DNA of 64,000 nt, taken from the NCBI GenBank assembly GCA_002348265.1, contig DEAT01000069.1:1-64000 (forward strand), given 5' to 3'. The notes under the pieces were generated by a model that was given only the letters and a program-made list of their open reading frames with translations, was not told the DNA's origin and made no database searches. Made by a program: the position numbers and the translations under genes. The DNA is from Gemmatimonadales bacterium UBA2975 (GTDB lineage Bacteria; Gemmatimonadota; Gemmatimonadetes; Longimicrobiales; Gaopeijiaceae). Shown here piece after piece: positions 9,236-17,908 of the stretch (within the stretch, counting starts at the first letter, position 1; the number at the start of each line of letters is the position of its first letter).

Positions 9236-9955
9236 ATGAAAGATCCGGTGAAAAAGAAGCTTGCGGCGCTCAGCACAGAGATTGTGGAGTGCCACAGCTG
9301 TCCAAGACTCGTCTTCTGGCGCAAGGAAGTAGCAAAGACAAAGAGGGCCTCATTTCGTGATGAGACCTACTGGGGGCGGCCTGTTCCAGCCTTTGGAGAT
9401 CCGACAGCTCGAATCCTAGTCATAGGACTCGCGCCAGCGGCCCACGGCGCAAATCGCACCGGTCGTATGTTCACTGGTGACCGATCCGGGGACTGGCTAT
9501 ATCGTGCTTTAAATCGAGCAGGCCTCGCAAACCAAACCAAGTCGGTAGCTCGTGATGATGGACTCGAATTAGATGACGTTTTCGTTACCGCGGCGGTGCG
9601 TTGCGCACCACCTGATAACAAACCCACGAACGAAGAACGCGACTCTTGCGCGCAGTGGCTTCACGCCGAGCTAGACTTACTCACCAATGTCCGTGTAATC
9701 GTAACCCTCGGCAATTTCGGCTACGTCCAGACGCTTCGCGTGCTCGCTGATCGCGGCCTCGCTGTGCCAAGACCGCGTATTCGCTTTGGCCATGGGGTGG
9801 AGATCCCGATAGAAAAAGGACCCATCCTTCTGTGCTCCTACCACCCTAGCCAGCAGAACACATTCACTGGAAAGCTCACCGAGCATATGTTCGATTCGAT
9901 CTGGTCCAGGGCTCGGGTGCTAGCTAGACATCCTTTCGATACTTTTGATCCATGA
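9236..9955 (+). CDS. Family 5 uracil-DNA glycosylase (UDGb)
   Basis: Removes uracil, and often hypoxanthine, from DNA. The 239-residue protein has the type 5 motif GLAPAAHGANRTGR, in which the usual catalytic acid of motif 1 is replaced by Ala. It also has the late motif HPSQQNTFTGK. Cysteines at CHSCPR near the N-terminus and at RCAPP are positioned as the [4Fe-4S] ligands of this family. ATG 9236 starts the conserved part; an upstream in-frame ATG at 9185 adds 17 residues that do not look conserved. It overlaps the secreted amidase by four bases (ATGA), so the pair is translationally coupled although functionally unrelated. Confidence 0.9.
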   Translation: MKDPVKKKLAALSTEIVECHSCPRLVFWRKEVAKTKRASFRDETYWGRPVPAFGDPTARILVIGLAPAAHGANRTGRMFTGDRSGDWLYRALNRAGLANQTKSVARDDGLELDDVFVTAAVRCAPPDNKPTNEERDSCAQWLHAELDLLTNVRVIVTLGNFGYVQTLRVLADRGLAVPRPRIRFGHGVEIPIEKGPILLCSYHPSQQNTFTGKLTEHMFDSIWSRARVLARHPFDTFDP

Positions 9956-11520
9956 ATCGATTTAAGAGTCAGCGACTCATCTGCACCCCGGCGATCCTAA
10001 TTCTTCTTGTTAGCTCTAGCACACTCCATGCTCAGCAGGTGGGGACTGTTCAGCTGATGGAGGTTACCATCGCCCAGGTGCACGAAGCTATGGTCGGCCA
10101 CACGCTGACATCGAGACAACTCGTTGAGGCATACCTCAACCGAATCGAAGCATACGATCGAAATGGGCCCACTATAAACGCGATCATCATGACGAATCCG
10201 AGGGCCTTGGCTCGCGCCGATTCTCTGGACCGAGAACTCCGCAGGACCGGTCAGCTTACCGGCCCGCTTCACGGAATTCCTTTCATCGTGAAGGACAACT
10301 ACGATACATACGATATGCCGACCACTGGTGGCTCAGCATCGCTCGCAGGCTCAATGGCAGCAGATGACTCATACCAAGTAAGGAAGATCCGGGAGGCCGG
10401 AGCAATCGTTCTCGCCAAGTCGAACCTCGCGGAATTCGCCTTCACAGCTCTCGAGACAGTGGGTTCGATACTGCCCGGCTGGACATTCAATCCCTATCAA
10501 CTCAACAGAGTAACCGCGGGATCAAGCGGTGGAACAGCAGCGGCGGTAACAGCCAACATGGGGCTAATCGGATTAGGGACTGACACAGGAAACTCGATCC
10601 GTGGACCTTCGAGTCACAACGGGCTTGTCGGCATCAGGTCGACACAGGGCTTAACAAGCCGAGATGGTATAATGCCGCTCTACGCGCACAGAGACATCGG
10701 CGGGCCGATGGCCCGAACCGTGGAAGACGCCGTGAGAGTGTTCGACGTTATCGCAGGATCGGACCCAAATGACCCGGTCACAATAGAAGCTGATGATCGA
10801 CGCGCTGATTCTTACATGGACTATCTGCAGTCGGACCTCGAGGGACTGCGGATAGGTGTCGTAGGTCAGATCGCCTACAAAGAAACTGCAGACACTGAAA
10901 TCCTCATGCGGTTCACTGAGACGTTCTCAGTCCTAGAGCGTTTAGGTGCTACCGTGGTTCGGGGCTTCCATATAGAGAACCTAGATGAACTCCGTCTTGG
11001 TACCGGATGCTCACGCTTCCGATACGACATTGAGAATTACCTAGCGGATATACCGAATCCTCCCTTGCGTACGTTGAAGGAAATAGCCGAAAGCGGACGT
11101 GTATACAGGACGGTTCTGCCCACAGTCGAGCGGTTTCTCCAGTTCGAAGGCACACCTAATACCAACGAACAGTGCATCCGCGGTCGTGCCCAAGAAGATC
11201 TTTTTCGGGAAGGGCTCCGCTCAGCCATGGCAAAATACAACGTACAGGCGCTCATCTACCCAAGCTGGAGCAATCCACCACGGCTAGTTGGTGACATGAG
11301 CACACCACACGGGGACAACAGCCAATACCCTGCTCCCCCAACGGGCTTCCCAGCACTGACGGTCCCAATGGGATTCGTGCGAGATGGAACGCTCCCTGCA
11401 GGTCTTCAGGTTCTCGGAGACGCGTGGTCTGAACCGACGCTTATAAGGATTGCCTATGCATTCGAACAGGCTACCAATCACCGAAGGCCACCCCTAACAA
11501 CACCAGCTCTCAGTAACTGA
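9952..11520 (+). CDS. Secreted amidase-signature family hydrolase
   Basis: A Ser-cisSer-Lys amidase (GatA/fatty-acid-amide-hydrolase fold), 522 residues. The catalytic set is seen: Lys114 in FIVKDNYDT, the cis-serine in TAGSSGGT (about 191-192) and the nucleophile Ser215 in GTDTGNSIRGPS. The usual second glycine of DTGGS is Asn here. The N-terminus has a signal peptide ending near LHAQQ, so it acts in the periplasm or outside, which excludes the tRNA-dependent amidotransferase role. It overlaps the upstream glycosylase (ATGA) and is followed seven bases later by the DUF418 gene. Amide substrate unknown. Confidence 0.9.
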   Translation: MNRFKSQRLICTPAILILLVSSSTLHAQQVGTVQLMEVTIAQVHEAMVGHTLTSRQLVEAYLNRIEAYDRNGPTINAIIMTNPRALARADSLDRELRRTGQLTGPLHGIPFIVKDNYDTYDMPTTGGSASLAGSMAADDSYQVRKIREAGAIVLAKSNLAEFAFTALETVGSILPGWTFNPYQLNRVTAGSSGGTAAAVTANMGLIGLGTDTGNSIRGPSSHNGLVGIRSTQGLTSRDGIMPLYAHRDIGGPMARTVEDAVRVFDVIAGSDPNDPVTIEADDRRADSYMDYLQSDLEGLRIGVVGQIAYKETADTEILMRFTETFSVLERLGATVVRGFHIENLDELRLGTGCSRFRYDIENYLADIPNPPLRTLKEIAESGRVYRTVLPTVERFLQFEGTPNTNEQCIRGRAQEDLFREGLRSAMAKYNVQALIYPSWSNPPRLVGDMSTPHGDNSQYPAPPTGFPALTVPMGFVRDGTLPAGLQVLGDAWSEPTLIRIAYAFEQATNHRRPPLTTPALSN

Positions 11521-11527
11521 CTCCAGA

Positions 11528-12808
11528 TTGACTGACGTCCAGCGTGGTGCCCGGATAGCTGAATTGGAAGGCTATGAAACCTCACTTGCGGAGCCAACCT
11601 CCCAACACGAACGGATCGAAGCCTTAGACGTCCTCAGAGGTTTCGCACTACTCGGTATACTGACCATGAACATCGTCAGTTTTTCTATGCCCGGTATCGC
11701 TTATCTGGATCCCACTGCGTGGGGTGAATTCAGCGGTCTCAACCTGGGTGTTTGGGTGACTACCCATCTATTCGCCGAGCTGAAGTTCATGGCGATCTTT
11801 TCGATGCTTTTCGGAGCAGGCCTCGTTTTGATGTCCAACCGGAGGTCAGCACGTGGGGAGGAGACTACCGGCCTTCACCTGCGACGGATTTTCTGGCTTT
11901 TGGTGTTTGGGCTACTACACGCCCACTTGCTTTGGTCAGGGGATGTACTCGTATGGTACGCTCTTTGCGGCGCCGTTCTTTTCCCATTTAGAAATGCCAA
12001 GCCTCGCACGCTCATTAGCCTCGCCCTGGTTTCTTGGTCGATTGGCTCCCTTATACTGATAGCTGGAGCGCTCTCCTTCCCAAGCTGGCCACCCGAAGAG
12101 GCCGCGCAGCTCATAGCCGACCTGAAACCGCACTCAGAAATTCTTCTTGCTGAGGTCAATCACTACCGTGGTGGGTGGCTTGAACAGATGCACGTTCGTC
12201 TCCCGTCCGCTATCGAATCCGAAACTACGACCTTTGCTAACTGGGCTGCCTGGCGAGTGAGTGGGTTGATGCTGCTCGGCATGGCACTCTTCAAGCTAGG
12301 AATACTCACTGGACAAGCTGAATCAAGAACCTATAGGAGGATGATCAGCGCTGGCTTAGTGATCGGAATTCCATTGATTGGTCTAGGAATCCAGAGAAAT
12401 TTCGTCTCCGCCTGGGCAGCCCCCGACTTCCTCTTTATCAACAGTCTCTTCAACTACTGGGGCAGCATCCCGGTCGCGCTCGGGTGGGTGGGTGTAGTAA
12501 TGCTCACTCTTAAGAGCGGACTAGCGCTAGGTATAACCTCTCGACTCTCGGCCATCGGGCGGCTGGCCTTTTCGAACTATATCCTTCAAACGGTGATGTG
12601 TACCACAATTTTTTACGGGCATGGGCTGGGACTTTTTGGGAGCATAGACCGAAGTAGTCAGCTGTTGGTAGTCTTTGCCGTCTGGGGTTTCCAGCTATGG
12701 CTGTCACCACTGTGGCTACGCGCTTTTCGCTTCGGTCCGCTGGAATGGCTATGGCGCTCTCTCGTCTATATGAAGGTACAGCCGATGCGTAATCCAATCG
12801 TCCCCTGA
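11528..12808 (+). CDS. DUF418 integral membrane protein (YeiB-like)
   Basis: A polytopic membrane protein of about 426 residues. The opening RIEALDVLRGFALLGILTMN is the hallmark of the family, whose N-terminal half resembles the acyltransferase-3/heparan N-acetyltransferase membrane fold. The C-terminal half contains the DUF418 segment, with GRLAFSNYILQT and a final GPLEWLWRS. Multiple hydrophobic spans are evident. The only start before the conserved part is TTG 11528, or another TTG about 12 codons later; both lack a good Shine-Dalgarno sequence, so the gene may be read by coupling to the amidase seven bases upstream. A transport or group-transfer role is possible but unproved. Confidence 0.85.
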   Translation: MTDVQRGARIAELEGYETSLAEPTSQHERIEALDVLRGFALLGILTMNIVSFSMPGIAYLDPTAWGEFSGLNLGVWVTTHLFAELKFMAIFSMLFGAGLVLMSNRRSARGEETTGLHLRRIFWLLVFGLLHAHLLWSGDVLVWYALCGAVLFPFRNAKPRTLISLALVSWSIGSLILIAGALSFPSWPPEEAAQLIADLKPHSEILLAEVNHYRGGWLEQMHVRLPSAIESETTTFANWAAWRVSGLMLLGMALFKLGILTGQAESRTYRRMISAGLVIGIPLIGLGIQRNFVSAWAAPDFLFINSLFNYWGSIPVALGWVGVVMLTLKSGLALGITSRLSAIGRLAFSNYILQTVMCTTIFYGHGLGLFGSIDRSSQLLVVFAVWGFQLWLSPLWLRAFRFGPLEWLWRSLVYMKVQPMRNPIVP

Positions 12809-12900
12809 CCGCCACCGGCCGGCCTCCAGTGGTGCGGCCACAAAATGTCCGTGCTATCGTTTCGGTTTTAGCCCTCTGATCTGATCAAGAGTCAGCCACA

Positions 12901-14157
12901 ATGGACAGACGCAACTTCGTAAAGACCTCAGCAGTCGGTGTGGCTGCTGCTGCTGCCCCATCAACTATCTCCGCCGCCAAAACTTCACCATCTCATTCGC
13001 CTTCAGCACCGTCTCTGAAACTTCGAAGCACACGTCCAGTATGCGTAGCCGATGTAAGTAGCATACGGTACAAGAACGGGGGGCCTGAGAGTGCGATCGA
13101 GCGAGCGTACCGCGGCATTACCGAAGGCGAAGACGTCCTCGACGCAATCGTAGCTGGCGTTAACATTCCCGAACTAGATCCGGACGAACGCGGAATCGGA
13201 TTCGGTGGCCTACCGAACGCTGACGGTGTGGTTCAGCTCGACTCCTGTCTAATGCACGGACCAAACCGTTGGGCCGGTGGTGTCGCTGGTATCGAGGGGG
13301 TGAAGACGCCGTCATTGGTTGCAAAAGCAGTCGCCGAGCTGACAGATCATCACCTTATCGTTGGCGAGGGGGCCGCTAACTTCGCACGTCAGTTGGGCTT
13401 CGAGATTGAAGACGACTTGAACACCGACAGATCTCGCGAACTCTGGGTAGAGTGGAAGCGACGGATTGATCCGGGACACTGGCTGGACCCCGAAGAACGA
13501 CTGAGTGGTCGGAGCCAAACGGGTGAGGAGACCGACCCGGACATGATCAGACGGAGACGAGGCAACGGATCTGGATGGCTCCGCGATAGAGATCACGAAG
13601 CCCGCCTTGAGCTATTTCAAGATGCGTCACTAGCTGCGGGGCTCTCCATGGTCGACGACGGCCTCATCGATGCAGATTCCTTCTGGGGAACTACAAGCCT
13701 AGAGGCTGTAAATCCGGGTGGAGACATATGCGGAGTTACTACAACAAGCGGGCTTTCTTGGAAGATACCCGGCAGAGCGGGCGATTCTCCGATCTTGGGC
13801 GCCGGGCAATACGTCGACAATAGCGTAGGGGCCGCAGGATCAACCGGACGCGGTGAAGCAAATCTATACAACTGTGCCTCATTCCTGATTGTTGAAAATA
13901 TGCGTCGAGGGCTATCTCCCAAGGACGCCGGCATGTCCGCACTCGAGCGGATTCGGCAGAACACAGTGGAGGACCGCCTACTGAATCAGCGTGGGTTGCC
14001 CAACTTCGATGTTCGTTTCTTCATCCTTAACAAGGCGGGTGAATACGCAGGCGTCGCACTGTACGGATCAAATGAATCGATGTTTGCTGTCTGCGACGAG
14101 AATGGTGCGCGGGAGGAAGCATTAGAGGGGTTACTCGAAGGGTCGCCTAGGGACTGA
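12901..14157 (+). CDS. Tat-exported N-terminal-nucleophile asparaginase (glycosylasparaginase-like)
   Basis: A 418-residue Ntn hydrolase that should self-cleave to alpha and beta chains and hydrolyse N4-substituted asparagine or isoaspartyl amides. The N-terminus starts MDRRNFVK followed by an alanine-rich core, a Tat-type signal. The glycosylasparaginase signature is strong after the cleavage site (KIPGRAGDSPILGAGQYVD, then GSTGRGE). Aligning back from there puts the nucleophile at Thr264 in WGTTSLEA. The usual His-Asp before the Thr is Trp-Gly here, which is more like the isoaspartyl-peptidase cleavage site. The gene stands alone, 92 bases after DUF418 and convergent with a methyltransferase. 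Family is secure; the exact substrate is not. Confidence 0.85.
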   Translation: MDRRNFVKTSAVGVAAAAAPSTISAAKTSPSHSPSAPSLKLRSTRPVCVADVSSIRYKNGGPESAIERAYRGITEGEDVLDAIVAGVNIPELDPDERGIGFGGLPNADGVVQLDSCLMHGPNRWAGGVAGIEGVKTPSLVAKAVAELTDHHLIVGEGAANFARQLGFEIEDDLNTDRSRELWVEWKRRIDPGHWLDPEERLSGRSQTGEETDPDMIRRRRGNGSGWLRDRDHEARLELFQDASLAAGLSMVDDGLIDADSFWGTTSLEAVNPGGDICGVTTTSGLSWKIPGRAGDSPILGAGQYVDNSVGAAGSTGRGEANLYNCASFLIVENMRRGLSPKDAGMSALERIRQNTVEDRLLNQRGLPNFDVRFFILNKAGEYAGVALYGSNESMFAVCDENGAREEALEGLLEGSPRD

Positions 14158-14198
14158 TAAAGCATCTGCGACAGCTTACCAAAGCACTACGGACAGTC

Positions 14199-14882
14199 TT
14201 AAAGAGGTGACGGCTTTCGCGCCACAACAACACCCACGGGACCCTCAGACCAGACACGAGCAGCCTCGAACCCGGCCGCTCTGAGCACTCCAAGCTCTTC
14301 CTTTAGAGGAAGGTACGTGTCCTCGCCTGCCCAAATATCAAAATGTGCCCAAGCTTGCTTCTCATTTATACCGCATGAGATCTGGTGTTGCGCCCAGAGG
14401 GCGTAGAGCTGGCGTGCCTCATTCTCATCCTCTGGCATGTTTATGTCCCCGTTCACCAGAACACCTCCGGGTCTGAGAGCATCGAATACTCGTTGGAAGA
14501 GCGCAGCCTTCTGTCCCAATGTCGGTATATGATGCAACGAGAGAGAAGCCGAGAATGCATCACAACACTCGAACGGGTCATCGTAAGAACCCAGCACTGG
14601 GCGCGCCCTATCCCCAAATCGAACTACCCGATTGGCACCTCGGTTGAGCATTTCCGGATCTATGTCGAGAAGCTCGACTACCCCCACCGTTCTATGTTCC
14701 AAAATCGCTTCTGCTAAGGCGCCTGTGCCCGAACCGATATCAATCACCCGTTCTGGGCTGATCTCCGCCACCGATTCAGCAGCTACCCGGATCATAGAGT
14801 CGTACCCCGGAATCCAGCGCCGAATTTTCTCGTCGTAATCATCGATCTCCAGACGGAGATGCTCACGCACAGAATGTGACAT
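14199..14882 (-). CDS. Class I SAM-dependent methyltransferase
   Basis: About 227 residues with a Rossmann methyltransferase fold. Motif I is VIDIGSGTGALAEAIL, an acidic residue follows in LLDIDPEM, and SLSLHHI and LRPGGVLVNGD mark the later strands. No extra domain or membrane segment is seen. ATG 14882 is chosen over a TTG three codons upstream; neither has a clear Shine-Dalgarno sequence. It converges with the asparaginase and diverges from the second VPS10-like gene across about 190 bases. The acceptor substrate cannot be inferred. Confidence 0.85.
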   Translation of the reverse strand: MSHSVREHLRLEIDDYDEKIRRWIPGYDSMIRVAAESVAEISPERVIDIGSGTGALAEAILEHRTVGVVELLDIDPEMLNRGANRVVRFGDRARPVLGSYDDPFECCDAFSASLSLHHIPTLGQKAALFQRVFDALRPGGVLVNGDINMPEDENEARQLYALWAQHQISCGINEKQAWAHFDIWAGEDTYLPLKEELGVLRAAGFEAARVWSEGPVGVVVARKPSPL

Positions 14883-15072
14883 GGACAGCAACGTCGACTA
14901 TGTCCTATGCAAAGTCAAAACGGTGATCAACAGTTCGTTATTGCCCACCTGGGTGAAGGCTCCTAGGCTCTTGTGCTCCTAGCGCCAATTTCGCTTAAAA
15001 GAGTCCATGACCTGTCTCTCGGGTTTAAGAAACGGTACCCATGAGACCTTGTCCTTGAAGGAGTCCGATAGC

Positions 15073-17793
15073 ATGCACCATTCTCGCGCCGCTTTCTCAG
15101 CGATGCTACTCGCTAGCCTAGCGTTAACAGCACAACCCACGATCGCTCAGTCGCTCTCTGAGGAGACGCTGACAAATCTGGAATACAGAGAAATCGGCCC
15201 GACACGACAAAGTGGTCGTTTCGTGGACATTGCAGTGCCTAGCGATGATCCCCACACGTTCTACATAGCTACAGCGTCCGGCCACCTTTGGAAAACTACA
15301 AATCGAGGCATCACGTTCGACGTACTCTTCGACGATCAACCCGATGTATTCTCAATCGGGGCTATCGCCGTCTCTCCATCTGACTCGAATATCCTTTACC
15401 TCGGCTCAGGTGAAGCAAACAACTCGCGCTCCTCCTACTGGGGTAACGGCGTCTATAAATCGACGGATGCGGGTGAATCCTGGACAAACGTTGGGCTTCC
15501 GATGTCTCAGCATATAGGGCGTATAGTAGTTCACCCGACGGACCCGAACGTGGTGTACGTCGCCTCACTAGGACCACTATACTCAGCAGGTGGTGAGCGC
15601 GGCCTATACAAATCGACTGATGGAGGCCAAAGCTGGAAGCGTTCACTGAACCACCGTTCTGAGGGACAAGACATCGGTGTGGTGGACGTAGTCATGGATC
15701 CGACCGACCCAAACACTCTCTACGCAGCGACCTACGACAAGGTTCGCCTGCCGTGGACCTTCGACCTAGGTGGCCCAGGGAGCCGTCTTTTTAAGACCAC
15801 GGACGGTGGCGAAAACTGGATCCAGATCGGACAGGGCCTCCCTGAAGGCATGCTGGGCCGGATCGGAGTAGATGTATACCATAGTGACCCAAATGTCTTG
15901 TACGTGACGATCGAAAACGCAAACAAGGAGGGTATGTCCGACGAGGAACGACGTCAGGAGCTCCTAGATCATAGGTCGTCTCGAGGAATGATCGGTGGTG
16001 AAGTTTACCGCTCCGAAAACGCAGGAATGAACTGGGAGAAAGTGAGTCCCGATAATCAGTCGATCGGTGGTGGTCCAGCCTACTACTACGGTCAAATCAT
16101 CATCGATCCAAACGACGCCGATATCGTTCACGTGCTATCAGCTGCGTCATGGGGTACTTATGACGGCGGCGAAACGTGGGAGCGGCGTCCATACGGTTTC
16201 GGGGGAGACGATCACGCCCTCTGGATTAACCCAGACGATTCACGTCACATCATCCTTGGTTACGATCATGGTATGGGAATCTCCTACGATGGTGGTGAAA
16301 ACTGGTACCACCCTGATTTCCAGTCGCTCGCGCAGTTCTACGCTGTCGGCGTAGATAACTCACGTCCCTACCGAGTCATGGGGGGGCTGCAGGACAACGG
16401 CTCGCACATGGCCTATCACACGAACCCAGCGGGCGGCCCGGTCTACTTCGAGCAATGGGAACGCGTCGGAGGCGGCGACGGGATGTACAACGAGATCGAC
16501 TGGTGCGAAAACCGGCACCTCTACAACGAGTCTCAGTTCGGTCCCATCCGGCGTACAGACCTGTTGACCGGAGAAACAAAGGGTATCCGGTACAACGATC
16601 CTGAGATGCGATGGAACTGGAACGCTCCAATTCTAATCTCACCGCACGACTGCAACGTCATCTTTCACGCAGGCAACATGGTCCTCCGCTCAGAATTCCG
16701 TGGTGAGGCCTGGGAGGTCATTAGCCCTGACCTGACAAAAGACGATCCTGCCACACAGACCACAGGTAGAGGCGGAGACGGAAATATCCAGTACGGTACG
16801 ATCACGACCTTTGACGAATCACCTCTCAAAGCGGGTGTCATCTGGGTCGGGACAGACGACGGGAATGTTCAGATCACTAAAGATGGAGGCGAGACATGGA
16901 CCCTCTTGAACGAAAATATCCCAAACAATCCGGAATATTGGGTCAGTCGCGTCGAGGCGTCTCATCACGAATTGGGGACGGCGTATCTTACGTATACGGG
17001 CTACCGAAGAGACGACTTTCGACCCTTTGTGTATAAGACCACGGACTTCGGTGAAACCTGGACCGATATCTCGGCCAACCTTCCGAATGGCCCGGTCAAC
17101 GTAATCCGTGAGCACCACATAAACCCGGACCTACTCTTCATTGGTACAGAATTTCAGGTCTGGGTTTCCAACACTGGTGGCGAGAACTGGACCAGCATGA
17201 AACTCGACATGCCGACGAGTCCCGTACACGACATAAAGATTCAGGAAAGAGACAATGATCTAGTCGTCGCTACTCATGGACGCGGCATTTATGTCACAGA
17301 TATCGCCCCACTGTCAGCATTAACGCCGACGGTCATGGCTGAGGACGCTTTCTTCTTTACACCGGAACCTGAGATCCGATGGGTCGCTGTCGATAGGACT
17401 AACTACTCGTCATCGAACTTCGAAGGGGAAAGTGAAGCACCCGGGGCGTCCCTATTCTTCTACCTTCGCAGAGATGCCGAGGTGACGTTGACCATTTACC
17501 AGGGCCAGATCGCGATCTCCGAGATCGAGCATGAAGGAACAGCTGGAATCAATGTCGTTCAGTGGGACATGCTGAAAAAAATTGAGCGAAGCCAGGAAGA
17601 GCGAGACAGAATACGTGAACAACGTCAAACCCGGAGCGGCAGCGGTTTCGGTCGCCAGAACGGTGACACGACTCGCTTTGCGATAAGTGAAGCTACACCC
17701 GGTTCATACCGAGTTGTCCTAAGGGTCGACGACATGGAACTGGAAGAAGTGGTGACTATTCTCAAAGACGAATGGTGGCAGGAGCGAAGATAA
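15073..17793 (+). CDS. Secreted VPS10/BNR-repeat protein, second copy
   Basis: A 906-residue exported beta-propeller protein with a signal peptide (MHHSRAAFSAMLLAS to TIAQ). Asp-box repeats run through the first 700 residues: KSTDAGESW, KSTDGGQSW, KTTDGGENW, TYDGGETW, SYDGGENW, ITKDGGETW and KTTDFGETW. The propeller closes at ATHGRGIYVTD, as in its paralogue. The C-terminal 180 residues hold a beta-sandwich and a charged linker rich in Arg, Glu and Gln. ATG 15073 is supported by AAGGAG nine bases upstream; the frame is open from 15007 but that stretch is not signal-like. A protein-binding or sialidase-like role is often guessed for the family, without proof. It lies about 115 bases upstream of the LVIVD-repeat gene, likely in one operon. 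Confidence 0.85.
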   Translation: MHHSRAAFSAMLLASLALTAQPTIAQSLSEETLTNLEYREIGPTRQSGRFVDIAVPSDDPHTFYIATASGHLWKTTNRGITFDVLFDDQPDVFSIGAIAVSPSDSNILYLGSGEANNSRSSYWGNGVYKSTDAGESWTNVGLPMSQHIGRIVVHPTDPNVVYVASLGPLYSAGGERGLYKSTDGGQSWKRSLNHRSEGQDIGVVDVVMDPTDPNTLYAATYDKVRLPWTFDLGGPGSRLFKTTDGGENWIQIGQGLPEGMLGRIGVDVYHSDPNVLYVTIENANKEGMSDEERRQELLDHRSSRGMIGGEVYRSENAGMNWEKVSPDNQSIGGGPAYYYGQIIIDPNDADIVHVLSAASWGTYDGGETWERRPYGFGGDDHALWINPDDSRHIILGYDHGMGISYDGGENWYHPDFQSLAQFYAVGVDNSRPYRVMGGLQDNGSHMAYHTNPAGGPVYFEQWERVGGGDGMYNEIDWCENRHLYNESQFGPIRRTDLLTGETKGIRYNDPEMRWNWNAPILISPHDCNVIFHAGNMVLRSEFRGEAWEVISPDLTKDDPATQTTGRGGDGNIQYGTITTFDESPLKAGVIWVGTDDGNVQITKDGGETWTLLNENIPNNPEYWVSRVEASHHELGTAYLTYTGYRRDDFRPFVYKTTDFGETWTDISANLPNGPVNVIREHHINPDLLFIGTEFQVWVSNTGGENWTSMKLDMPTSPVHDIKIQERDNDLVVATHGRGIYVTDIAPLSALTPTVMAEDAFFFTPEPEIRWVAVDRTNYSSSNFEGESEAPGASLFFYLRRDAEVTLTIYQGQIAISEIEHEGTAGINVVQWDMLKKIERSQEERDRIREQRQTRSGSGFGRQNGDTTRFAISEATPGSYRVVLRVDDMELEEVVTILKDEWWQERR

Positions 17794-17908
17794 ATCCACC
17801 GACCAGGCTATCCACTAAGCCGCAATGCCAGATGCAGGTCTCCGGTTGCCCGTTCGTACATACGGACCCCACCTTGATCAATCGCAACACAACCCCCTGA
17901 CGAGACTG

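Noticed and set aside
12809..12900. GC-rich inverted sequence after the DUF418 gene
   Set aside because: Imperfect pairing with a bulge and no T-run; not called.
14959..14982. Direct repeat GCTCCTAG at 14959-14966 and 14975-14982
   Set aside because: Only eight bases, two copies, no partner elsewhere; could be chance.
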